64,000 nucleotides of DNA, taken from DASYLJ01 sp036009625 (GTDB lineage: Bacteria > Desulfobacterota > Binatia > DP-6). A model generated the notes under the pieces. It worked only from the letters and a program-made list of their open reading frames with translations. It did no database searches and was not told where the DNA came from. Each line of letters starts with the position of its first letter. Within the stretch, counting starts at the first letter, position 1. Both the position numbers and the translations under genes were made by a program. Of the stretch, positions 42,716 to 50,286 are shown in pieces. The stretch spans positions 73,931-137,930 of the forward strand of contig DASYLJ010000193.1 of the NCBI GenBank assembly GCA_036009625.1. The letters are read 5' to 3'.

Positions 42716-44311
42716 ATGCCCGGCATGCCGGCACCGGTCGCGTACTTCTGCATGGAGTTCGGCCTCTCCGAGGACTTCCCCATCTACGCCGGCGGGCTCG
42801 GCATTCTCGCCGGCGACTTCATCAAGTCGGCGCACGACCTCTCGCTGCCGGTAATCGGCGTCGGCCTGCGCTGGGCCCGCGGCTACTCGCGCCAGCGCAT
42901 CGGCGACGACGGCCTGCCCGTGTCCGAGTTCCCGTCGTATGCGGCGGACTTTCTCGAAGACACCGGCGTCCGCGTCCGCGTGCGTGTCGGCGACCGTGAG
43001 GTCGAGGCTCGCGTCTGGCGCACGCAGCGCTACGGCAACGCGCCGCTGCTGCTGCTCGAGCCCGTCAACGCGCGCGATGCCTGGATCACCAACCGGCTCT
43101 ACGATCCGGCCATCGAGAGCCGCGTCGCGCAGGAGATCCTCCTCGGCGTCGGTGGCGTGCGCGCGCTGCGCAAGCTCGGCATCGACATCGACACCTACCA
43201 CTTCAACGAGGGCCACGCCGTCTTCGCGGGCATCGAGCTGATCGCCGAGCGCATGGTGGCCGGCGAATCGTTCCGCGACGCGTGGGCGGCGGTGCGCGAG
43301 CAGATCGTCTTCACGACGCATACCCCCGTGCCCGCCGGCAACGAGGTGCACGACCCTGCCCTGCTCCGTCGCCTCGGCGCGTGCTGCGAGCTGGTCGACT
43401 GGGAGATGCGGCAGATCGGCGGCGATCCGTTCAACATGACCGTCGCCGGGCTGCGGCTGTCGCGACGCGCGAACGCGGTGGCCGAGCTGCACGCCGAGGT
43501 GTCGCGCGAGATGTGGCGCGACGTGACCGGTGCGAGCGAGATCATCGCGATCACCAACGGCGTCCATCCCCCCACCTGGCAGGATGCGCGCATCCGCGCC
43601 GCCGCGACGTCGCCCGACGCGCTGTGGCGCGTGCACCAGTCCCTCAAGGCCGACCTGCTGGCGACGGTGGCGGCGCGCACCGGCGTCCGCCTCGATCCCG
43701 ACGTCCTCACCGTCGGATTCGCGCGGCGGGCGGCCTCGTACAAGCGCAGCGATCTGATCTTCCGCGATCCGGAACGCATCGCGGCCCTCCTGCAAGAGCG
43801 CACCCTGCAGCTCGTCTTCGCCGGCAAGGGTCATCCCGACGACGAGCTCGGCCGTCGCATCATCGGCGTGCTCGTCGAGATGGCGAAGCGCTTTCCGCAG
43901 TCGGTGGTGTTCGTCCCCGACTACGAGATGGCGCTCGGACGCGCGCTCACGCGCGGCGCCGACGTCTGGCTCAACAATCCCATCCGTCCGCTCGAGGCCT
44001 GCGGGACATCGGGCATGAAGGCGGCGATGAACGGCGTGCTGAACCTGAGCGTGCTCGACGGCTGGTGGCCCGAGGCGTGCGCGCATGGCGTCAACGGCTG
44101 GGCGATCGGTGACGGCACCACCGGCGCGCCGGATCAGGACGATCGCGATGCGACGGCGCTGTATGCGACGCTCACGGACGAGGTCATGCCGGCGTATGCG
44201 AATCGGGCGCGGTGGGTGGGGATGATGCAGGCGAGCATCGCGTCGACCCAGGAGGGGTTCTCGTCGGACCGCATGCTGCGGGATTACTTCTCGCGGCTCT
44301 ACGCGCGGTGA
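42716..44311 (+). CDS. glgP: Alpha-glucan phosphorylase (short GT35 form)
   Basis: 531 residues, shorter than E. coli GlgP (about 815), as in the TIGR02094 bacterial/archaeal subfamily. Visible: YFCMEFGLSEDFPIYAGGLGILAGDFIKSA, HTPVPAGNEVH, and the PLP site GTSGMKAAMNG with K435. It releases glucose-1-phosphate from glycogen or starch. Element D begins 8 bp after its stop. The gene follows an enoyl-CoA hydratase on the same strand; the link between them is only positional. Confidence 0.93.
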   Translation: MPGMPAPVAYFCMEFGLSEDFPIYAGGLGILAGDFIKSAHDLSLPVIGVGLRWARGYSRQRIGDDGLPVSEFPSYAADFLEDTGVRVRVRVGDREVEARVWRTQRYGNAPLLLLEPVNARDAWITNRLYDPAIESRVAQEILLGVGGVRALRKLGIDIDTYHFNEGHAVFAGIELIAERMVAGESFRDAWAAVREQIVFTTHTPVPAGNEVHDPALLRRLGACCELVDWEMRQIGGDPFNMTVAGLRLSRRANAVAELHAEVSREMWRDVTGASEIIAITNGVHPPTWQDARIRAAATSPDALWRVHQSLKADLLATVAARTGVRLDPDVLTVGFARRAASYKRSDLIFRDPERIAALLQERTLQLVFAGKGHPDDELGRRIIGVLVEMAKRFPQSVVFVPDYEMALGRALTRGADVWLNNPIRPLEACGTSGMKAAMNGVLNLSVLDGWWPEACAHGVNGWAIGDGTTGAPDQDDRDATALYATLTDEVMPAYANRARWVGMMQASIASTQEGFSSDRMLRDYFSRLYAR

Positions 44312-44319
44312 GGCCGTTC

Positions 44320-44400
44320 GGGACGGGGTTCGGGGCGCGGATGCGCGCCGGCTGCGCGCGGCGTTCGCTCGGCGCGCATCCGCACCCCGAACCCCGCCCC
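44320..44400 (-). repeat. Hairpin element D: 30-nt arms with shortened loop
   Basis: Arms 44320-44349 and 44371-44400 pair at 28 of 30 positions, both mismatches becoming G-U on the minus strand. The 21-nt loop, read on the minus strand, is GAGCGAACGCCGCGCGCAGC plus one base, almost the end of the element C loop, so it is a copy that lost the GGGGAAAAGGGG part. Starts 8 bp beyond the glgP stop. Confidence 0.85.
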
Positions 44401-44445
44401 GCCGTTGCGATGATGCTGTTTGCTGCGTAAGGCGCAGCGAGCGGT

Positions 44446-45333
44446 CTACTCGAGTTGATCGGTGATCGTCTTGGCGACGATCTCGAGTTGATCGAGGTAG
44501 TGCTTCAGGCTGGTGTGGCGGAAGCGTAGGTTCACGATCGTTGCGCCGATGTCGCGGTAGCGGTGCAGGCGGTCGGCGAGGTCCTGGCGCTGGTTTGGTT
44601 TCGTCGGGTCGAGTTGGACGTCGATCGGTAGGACCAGGTCGAAGGCGCGGGAGCGCTCGCGCCAGGGGCGCATCGCTCGCGCGGCGGTGATCATGGCGGT
44701 CATCGCCTCCAGGTCGAGGCCGAAGGGAGCCCAGCCGTCGGCGAGCTCGAGGGCGCGACGTAGCGAACGCGGGGTGCGACCGCCCAGCCAGATCGGGATG
44801 TTCTGCTGTACGCCGCAGGGGTCGATGATCATGTCGGCGAAGCGGTGATGCGTGCCGTCGTAGCGGGGCTCGCGTTGGCCGAAGGCGGTGCGGAGGGCGC
44901 GGATCGAGTCTTCGTACATCGGGCCGCGGCCGGCGAACGTCGCACCTAGCAGCGCGAACTCCTCGGCGAGGGTGCCGACGCCGACGCCGAGAGTCAGACG
45001 GCCTCCGGACAGGCGGTCGAGCGTGCCGTAGCGCTTCGCGATCTCGAGCGGGTGGTGGTAGCCGAGGACGAGGACGTGCGTCACGAACTTGAGGCGCGTC
45101 GTCTGAGCGGCGAGGAAGCCGAAGGTCGCCAGCGGGTCGTAGTAGCGGGTGCCGCGGGTCGTGGCGGCTGACGTCGGGATCGCCACGTGCTCGCTGCAGG
45201 TCAGGTGGTGGTAGCCGAGCCGGTCCGCGGCAATCGCGATGCGGGACAGGTCGGCGGGGCCGGCGTCCTCGGTCCAGGCCGCGTCGTTCGTCGGATGACG
45301 GGTGACGATCGGGGTGACGAGGCCGAGCCGCAT
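44446..45333 (-). CDS. LLM-class flavin-dependent oxidoreductase
   Basis: 295-residue TIM-barrel protein with TTRLKFVTHVLVLGYHHPLEIAKRYGTLDRLSGGRLTLGVGVG and WLGGRTPRSLRRALELADGWAPFG, the F420-dependent LLM signature. Divergent from the ACAD gene by 45 bp, so they may share regulation. No partner reductase nearby. Substrate unknown; in this genome the group is likely to act on alcohols or ketones in lipid or xenobiotic catabolism. Confidence 0.87.
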   Translation of the reverse strand: MRLGLVTPIVTRHPTNDAAWTEDAGPADLSRIAIAADRLGYHHLTCSEHVAIPTSAATTRGTRYYDPLATFGFLAAQTTRLKFVTHVLVLGYHHPLEIAKRYGTLDRLSGGRLTLGVGVGTLAEEFALLGATFAGRGPMYEDSIRALRTAFGQREPRYDGTHHRFADMIIDPCGVQQNIPIWLGGRTPRSLRRALELADGWAPFGLDLEAMTAMITAARAMRPWRERSRAFDLVLPIDVQLDPTKPNQRQDLADRLHRYRDIGATIVNLRFRHTSLKHYLDQLEIVAKTITDQLE

Positions 45334-45378
45334 GGCATCGCTCTAGCATCCGTCGCTTCCGCGGTGGTAGACGGCGCC

Positions 45379-46530
45379 GTGGATTTCGCCTGGTCCGCCG
45401 ACGACGAGCGCTTCCGCGCCAGCCTGCGAGCCTGGCTCGCCGACCACGCGCCGTCACGCGCGGAGACGATTCCGCACGACGACGCGTCGCTCGCCGACGA
45501 GTTCGCCTTCCTGCGCGACTGGCAGCGCCAGCTCTACGACGCCGGCTACGTCGGTCTGCTGTGGCCGCAACGTTATGGCGGTCGCGAGGCACCACCGACG
45601 CAGCAGGCCATCCTGAACGAGGAGCTGGCGCGCGTGCGCGCGCCACAGCTGCTGAACCGCGTCGGCATCAACAACGCCGGGCCCACCCTGATCGCGCACG
45701 GCACCGAGGCGCTGAAACAGCGCCTCCTGCCGCCCATCCTCTCCGGTGACGAGATCTGGTGTCAGCTCTTCAGCGAGCCCGGCGCCGGAAGCGACCTTGC
45801 TGCCGTCCGCACCCGCGCCGAGCGCAGCGGCGACGGCTTCCGCATCACCGGGCAGAAGGTGTGGACCAGCTACGCGCAGTTCTCGAAGTGGGCCATCCTG
45901 CTGGCGCGCACCGATCCCTCGCTGCCGAAGCATCGCGGCCTCACCTACTTCCTCCTCGACATGGAACGGCCGGGCATCACCATCCGCCCACTCCGTCAGA
46001 TCACTGGCTCGACGGAGTTCAGCGAGGTGTTCCTGGAGGATGTCCTGGTTCCTGCGGATCACGTCATCGGCGACGTGAACCAGGGCTGGGAGATCGCCAT
46101 GACCACGCTCGCTCACGAGCGCGGCACCGGCTTCGCCTTCAAGGAGCAGGTTCTCCAACGCATCGCGCTCGAAGAGACGATCGCGCTCGCACGTCGACGA
46201 GGGGCATCCGTCGACCCGACGGTACGCCAGAAAATCGCAAGCGCATGGATCGACGTCGAGATCATGCGCTTGTTGAATTGCCGGACGCTTACCCGACTCG
46301 AGCGCGGCGAAGAGCCTGGCCCGGAATCGTCACTGGTGAAGCTCTTCTGGGCGAGCCTGACGCAGCGATTGCACGAGCTCGGCATGACGATCGAGGGTCC
46401 GCACGCGACGCTGCTCGGCGCGCGTCAGCTCGCGTATCTGTGGTCACGCGTCGGCGCGATCGCGGGTGGGACGTCGGAAGTGCAGGCCAACATCATCGCG
46501 CAGCGCATGCTCGGATTGCCGCGTACGTAG
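45379..46530 (+). CDS. Acyl-CoA dehydrogenase
   Basis: 383 residues from GTG 45379 (MDFAWSADDERFRASLRAWL, a typical start); the track-length frame to 45187 is not credible. The FAD site appears as FSEPGAGSDLAAV, the core KVWTSYAQFSKW, and the C-terminus GTSEVQANIIAQRMLGLPR. Subgroup close to the bulky-substrate ACADs. Divergent from the LLM gene, so a joint catabolic unit is possible. Confidence 0.93.
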   Translation: MDFAWSADDERFRASLRAWLADHAPSRAETIPHDDASLADEFAFLRDWQRQLYDAGYVGLLWPQRYGGREAPPTQQAILNEELARVRAPQLLNRVGINNAGPTLIAHGTEALKQRLLPPILSGDEIWCQLFSEPGAGSDLAAVRTRAERSGDGFRITGQKVWTSYAQFSKWAILLARTDPSLPKHRGLTYFLLDMERPGITIRPLRQITGSTEFSEVFLEDVLVPADHVIGDVNQGWEIAMTTLAHERGTGFAFKEQVLQRIALEETIALARRRGASVDPTVRQKIASAWIDVEIMRLLNCRTLTRLERGEEPGPESSLVKLFWASLTQRLHELGMTIEGPHATLLGARQLAYLWSRVGAIAGGTSEVQANIIAQRMLGLPRT

Positions 46531-46622
46531 TTTCAACTTGACAGCGCGAGACAGCCTGTGGTGCATGACATTCGGGTGAGGGAGCGGGTTCTGGTTGGGG
46601 CGACTTTGGTCGGGAGAGCTCC

Positions 46623-46901
46623 ATGGGAAAGGTTATTCCGCTTCACGAGGTCGACTCGCTCGTCATGCCGCTAGCGGAGGGGGCTTCGCTTCGGGTGACG
46701 CGATTTCTGGAGTCGCCGCGCGTAGCGCTATCGGTGCACGGACCCGGCGGCGGCGACGCCGGCGGTATCATCCTGCACGCAGATCGCGCGAGGTTGCTCG
46801 CATCGTGGCTCCTGCGCATGGCCAACGAGTGTGGCGCAGATGATCCGGAGGGAGGACGCGGCGCGCTGAACGCACGCCCACTGGCACCCTACCCGGCCTG
46901 A
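46623..46901 (+). CDS. Small hypothetical protein
   Basis: 92 residues from ATG 46623 with GGGAGAG ten nt upstream. Contains VIPLHEVDSLVMPLAEGASLRVTRFLESPRVALSVHG, a Gly-rich turn and GGIILHADRARLLASWLLRMANE. No signal, no membrane segment, no named family known to me. It lies 92 bp after the ACAD and its last 13 bp overlap the convergent VOC gene. A TTGACA box (46538-46543) lies upstream, without a convincing -10. Confidence 0.55.
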   Translation: MGKVIPLHEVDSLVMPLAEGASLRVTRFLESPRVALSVHGPGGGDAGGIILHADRARLLASWLLRMANECGADDPEGGRGALNARPLAPYPA

Positions 46902-47359
46902 GGCGGCGCCGCCGGATCGCCCGGGGCCTGGACGAGCTCGATCAACTGCCCGTCCGGGTCCACGACGAACGCGGCCGCGCTCTCGAACTCCGGGAAGCGA
47001 ATCACGGTCTCCTCGACGACGCGCTCACCTGCGGCGCGTAGCCCGTCGAGGACGGCGTCGAGATCGCTGACCCGGAACGAGAGGTGCGTCAGACCCGGCT
47101 CGTTCATCACGCGCTCGCGCCGTGCCGGAGCCGCCGGCGTCTCGAAGTGCAGCAGCTCGATGCGCACGCCGTCGCGCATCAGATAGATGGCCCGCAGGTG
47201 CGCGTCGCGCAGCCGCAGCAGCGTGTCGACGGGCGGCCCCGCGATCTCGAGCCGGTGCTCCTCGGTGAAACCGAGCAGATCGCGGTAGAAGCGATGCGAG
47301 CGGTCGAGATCGGTGACGCAGATGCCAATGTGTGTGAAGCGCTGCAGCGGAAGCGTCAT
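46889..47359 (-). CDS. VOC family (glyoxalase/bleomycin resistance-type) protein
   Basis: 156 residues with the two beta-alpha-beta-beta-beta modules: FTHIGICVTDLDRSHRFYRDLLGFTEEHRLEI and LTHLSFRVSDLDAVLDGLRAAGERV, then VVDPDGQLIELVQ. Metal-binding H/E pattern is compatible with a VOC enzyme such as methylmalonyl-CoA epimerase or a dioxygenase relative. ATG 47359 shares the A of the acyltransferase stop (TGATG), so co-translation. Substrate unknown. Confidence 0.88.
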   Translation of the reverse strand: MTLPLQRFTHIGICVTDLDRSHRFYRDLLGFTEEHRLEIAGPPVDTLLRLRDAHLRAIYLMRDGVRIELLHFETPAAPARRERVMNEPGLTHLSFRVSDLDAVLDGLRAAGERVVEETVIRFPEFESAAAFVVDPDGQLIELVQAPGDPAAPPQAG

Positions 47360-48114
47360 CAGACCCCCGTGTGGTGTTCCTCGATCGCGGCACGCACGCG
47401 CGCAGCGAGCGCATCGCGGTCGTCGAAACCGAGACCGGTGGTGGGAATGGGCGGGGCGATCACGATCTCGATCTCGCCCGGCACCACGTTGAGCCGGCTG
47501 CCGCGTGGCATGAGGCGCCGCGTGCCGCGGCAGATGACGGGCACCACCGGCAGGCCGAGACGGATGGCGAGTACGAACGCACCCTTCTTGAAGTCGCGGA
47601 GCCGTCCGTCGCGGCTGCGCGTGCCCTCGGGAAAGATCACGAACGACTGACCGTCGGCGGTGACGTGGTTGAGCGCGTCCTGCGCCTGCGTCGAGCTTTC
47701 GCGGTCGATCGGCACCATGCCGAGCGCGTCGAGCACCGCCGCCACCACCGCATGTCGCCACAGGCTGCGCTTGGCCGCGAAGCGCGTCGCGCCGGGGAGA
47801 TGGCCGAGCAGCGTCAGGATGTCGAGGTGACTCTGGTGGTTCGGCGTGAAGACGTAGGCCCTGCCGCGCTCGAGATGCTCGAGACCGATCAGTCGCACGC
47901 GCACGCCGAGCAGCCGCTCCAACGTGCGGGCGCGCCCCTTCGCGAAGCCCCAGGCCATCGCCTGGCTGCCGGTGGCACGATGGATGGCGACGGCCACCGC
48001 CGCCATGCCCACCATCATGCCGCGGAAGAGGAACGGCGACAGCGCGACGCGCAGGGTCCGCGGGTCATGCAGCTCGTCGGTCGCAGCAGCGGCGGCCCGT
48101 ACGGATTCGGCCAT
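47359..48114 (-). CDS. 1-acyl-sn-glycerol-3-phosphate acyltransferase family (PlsC) protein
   Basis: 251 residues with the PlsC motifs: NHQSHLDIL (H93-x4-D98) and FPEGTRS (161-167), plus VPVICRGTRRLMPRGS. An N-terminal hydrophobic stretch (VGMAAVAVAI) may anchor it. It transfers fatty acyl chains to lysophosphatidic acid or a related acceptor. Gene order MoeA-acyltransferase-VOC with 0-47 bp spacing suggests an operon. Confidence 0.9.
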   Translation of the reverse strand: MAESVRAAAAATDELHDPRTLRVALSPFLFRGMMVGMAAVAVAIHRATGSQAMAWGFAKGRARTLERLLGVRVRLIGLEHLERGRAYVFTPNHQSHLDILTLLGHLPGATRFAAKRSLWRHAVVAAVLDALGMVPIDRESSTQAQDALNHVTADGQSFVIFPEGTRSRDGRLRDFKKGAFVLAIRLGLPVVPVICRGTRRLMPRGSRLNVVPGEIEIVIAPPIPTTGLGFDDRDALAARVRAAIEEHHTGV

Positions 48115-48161
48115 CGGGGCCGGAAGTAGCAGCTTCCCCGCGGGGACGCGACCCCGAAACG

Positions 48162-49400
48162 TCAGGATGCGAGCTCGGCGGGCGGCACCTCACCGGCGAG
48201 ACCGTCGGCCCCCGCGACGAGCACCGGGTAGCGACGACCCGCCTCGAGCGTGACGTCGTGCCGCGGCCCAACCAAGAGCCCTGCTCCTGCCGCCATGCCC
48301 GAGAGGACACCCGAGCTCTGCGACGCCGCCGGCGTGGCGACGAACCCGTCCGGACCCTGCGTCAGGCGTACGCGGACGAACTCCGTCAGATCGCTCGCCT
48401 TGCGCGTCGAGACGGCGAGCGTGGCCTCGACGACGGGCAGGTGCAGGCGGCGATGGCCCGCCATGCGACGCAGCACCGGTCGGACGTACACCTGGAAGCA
48501 CACCAGCGCCGACACCGGATTGCCCGGCAGCCCGACGAACAGCGTACCGTCGCGACGACCGACGGTGAGCGGCTTGCCCGGCTTCTGCGCCACACGCCAG
48601 AAGAGACGCTGCACGCCGAGGCCGTCGAGCGCCTCCTTCACGAAGTCGAACTCGCCCACCGACACGCCACCCGTCGACAATACGACGTCGGCGTTCGCGG
48701 CCTCGGCGAGGCACGCTCGGATGTCGTCGAGCCGATCGCGCGCGATCGGCAGCACGTGCGCCTCGCCGCCGGCCTCGGCGACGGCGACGGCCAGCAGATA
48801 CGCGTTGCTGTTCACCACCTGCCCGCGTCCCGGCACCTCGTCGACCTCGACCAGCTCGGCCCCGGTCGACAGGATCGCGACGCGCGGCCGGCGATGCACC
48901 GCCACGGTGGCGCGACCGACCGAGGCCAGCACGCCGACGTCGGCCGGTCCGATCACCGTGCCACGGCCGAGTACCACCGCCCCGGACATGACGTCCTCGC
49001 CCGCGAGCCGCACGTTCGCGCCGGTCTTGATCGGCACGCGCACGCTGACGATGCCGTCGTGCTCCTCGGTGTCCTCCACCCGCACCACCGTGTCGGCGCC
49101 GTCCGGGACGACCGACCCGGTGAAGATCTTGGCGGCCGTGCCCGTCTCCACCGGCACGTCGAGCAACGTCCCCGCGGGGGCGCTGCCGATCACGCGCAGC
49201 GACGCCGGCGCGGTGCCGACGTCGGCGCCGCGCACGGCGTAGCCGTCCATGGCGGAGTTGGCAGCAGCCGGGACGGTGCGCGCCGAGACCACGTCCTCGG
49301 CCGCGACGCGATCGGCGGCGGCGAGCAGCAACACGCGCTCGGCGCCGAGGACGGGCGTCACGTCGAGCATCGCGCGCAGCGCCTCGGCGACGGAGATCAC
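48162..49400 (-). CDS. moeA: Molybdopterin molybdenumtransferase
   Basis: 412 residues. Starts VISVAEALRAMLDVTPVLG, contains ANSAMDGYAVRGAD, KIFTGSVVPDGADTVV, the LSTGAELVEV and LSTGGVSVGEFDFVKEAL motifs, and ends with LPGNPVSALVCFQVYVRPVL. It inserts Mo into molybdopterin-AMP during Moco synthesis. GTG 49400 matches the family N-terminus (an upstream GTG at 49424 is also possible). No other mo genes in the window; the divergent gene is an alpha/beta hydrolase. Confidence 0.93.
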   Translation of the reverse strand: MISVAEALRAMLDVTPVLGAERVLLLAAADRVAAEDVVSARTVPAAANSAMDGYAVRGADVGTAPASLRVIGSAPAGTLLDVPVETGTAAKIFTGSVVPDGADTVVRVEDTEEHDGIVSVRVPIKTGANVRLAGEDVMSGAVVLGRGTVIGPADVGVLASVGRATVAVHRRPRVAILSTGAELVEVDEVPGRGQVVNSNAYLLAVAVAEAGGEAHVLPIARDRLDDIRACLAEAANADVVLSTGGVSVGEFDFVKEALDGLGVQRLFWRVAQKPGKPLTVGRRDGTLFVGLPGNPVSALVCFQVYVRPVLRRMAGHRRLHLPVVEATLAVSTRKASDLTEFVRVRLTQGPDGFVATPAASQSSGVLSGMAAGAGLLVGPRHDVTLEAGRRYPVLVAGADGLAGEVPPAELAS

Positions 49401-49473
49401 CAGCGAGCGATAGCGCGGGACCACCAGTGCTGCAACGCTGGACTCGGAACCGGCGCCGGGCTACGCGGGCGCG

Positions 49474-50286
49474 ATGCCGTTGCCGCGCGACGATCGCTTC
49501 GTCCATCGGGGTCTCCGCTTCCATGCGCTCGACTGGGGTACCGTGGGTCTGCCGCCGGTCGTGCTGCTGCACGGCGGCGCCCAGACCGCGCACAGCTTCG
49601 ACGAGGTATCGCCCGCCCTCGCCCGTCACCACCACGTGGTCGCACTCGACCAGCGCGGACACGGCGACACCGACTGGGCACCGCGCTACGACCGTGACGC
49701 GTTCGTCGGCGACGTGAGTGCGCTGCTCGATCAGCAGGGCTGGGGCAGCGCCGCGGTGGTGGGCATGAGCCTCGGTGGCCTGAACGCGATCGCGTTCGCG
49801 GCAGCCCATCCCGAGCGCGTGACGGCCCTCGTCGTGGTCGACGTCGTGCCCACCGTCGCCCAGGCCGGGAAGGAGGCCATCGGCAAGCAGCTCGCGGTGC
49901 GCGATTTCGCGTCGTTCGACGAGGCGGTGGCGATGGCCCAGGCGTTCAACCCTCGCCGCACGCTCGAGAACATCCGCGAACGCCTCGGACACGCGATGCG
50001 CGAGGGCGCCGACGGCCGCTGGTCGTACAAGTTCGATCCGGGCATCGGTGCCGGCGCGGGCGACATCGAGTCGCTGTGGACGGCCGTGCGGCGGCTCCAC
50101 TGCCCCACCCTGCTGATCCGCGGCGCCGACAGCCCCATCCTGGCGCCGGAAGCGGCCGAACGCTTCCAGCGCGAGGTGCCGGGCAGCCGCTTCGCCGAGG
50201 TCGCGGACGCGGGGCACTCCGTCATGGGCGACAACCCGCCCGGTTTCCTCGCCGCCGTCGAGCCGTTCCTCGCGCGCTACGCGTGA
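49474..50286 (+). CDS. Alpha/beta hydrolase
   Basis: 270 residues: oxyanion LLHGGAQTAHSFDEVSPALA, nucleophile VVGMSLGGLN, acid IRGADSPILAPEAAERF and GHSVMGDNPPGF with the catalytic His. It is the haloperoxidase/epoxide-hydrolase-like branch. It converges with the histidine kinase gene (10-bp overlap) and is 73 bp from moeA. Substrate not determinable. Confidence 0.9.
   Translation: MPLPRDDRFVHRGLRFHALDWGTVGLPPVVLLHGGAQTAHSFDEVSPALARHHHVVALDQRGHGDTDWAPRYDRDAFVGDVSALLDQQGWGSAAVVGMSLGGLNAIAFAAAHPERVTALVVVDVVPTVAQAGKEAIGKQLAVRDFASFDEAVAMAQAFNPRRTLENIRERLGHAMREGADGRWSYKFDPGIGAGAGDIESLWTAVRRLHCPTLLIRGADSPILAPEAAERFQREVPGSRFAEVADAGHSVMGDNPPGFLAAVEPFLARYA

Noticed and set aside
41342..45646. A 1,434-codon open frame on the minus strand, plus other giant frames such as 27555-30140 and 59108-61828
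   Set aside because: They are antisense or out-of-frame shadows in a 70% GC genome. Only their ends belong to real genes (dcd, the CoA-transferase and the sugar dehydrogenase), and the remaining translation is Arg/Ala/His-rich low-complexity sequence.
46538..46566. TTGACA box before the 46623 gene as a full promoter
   Set aside because: No acceptable -10 sequence follows at 16-18 nt (GTGCAT or TGCATG).
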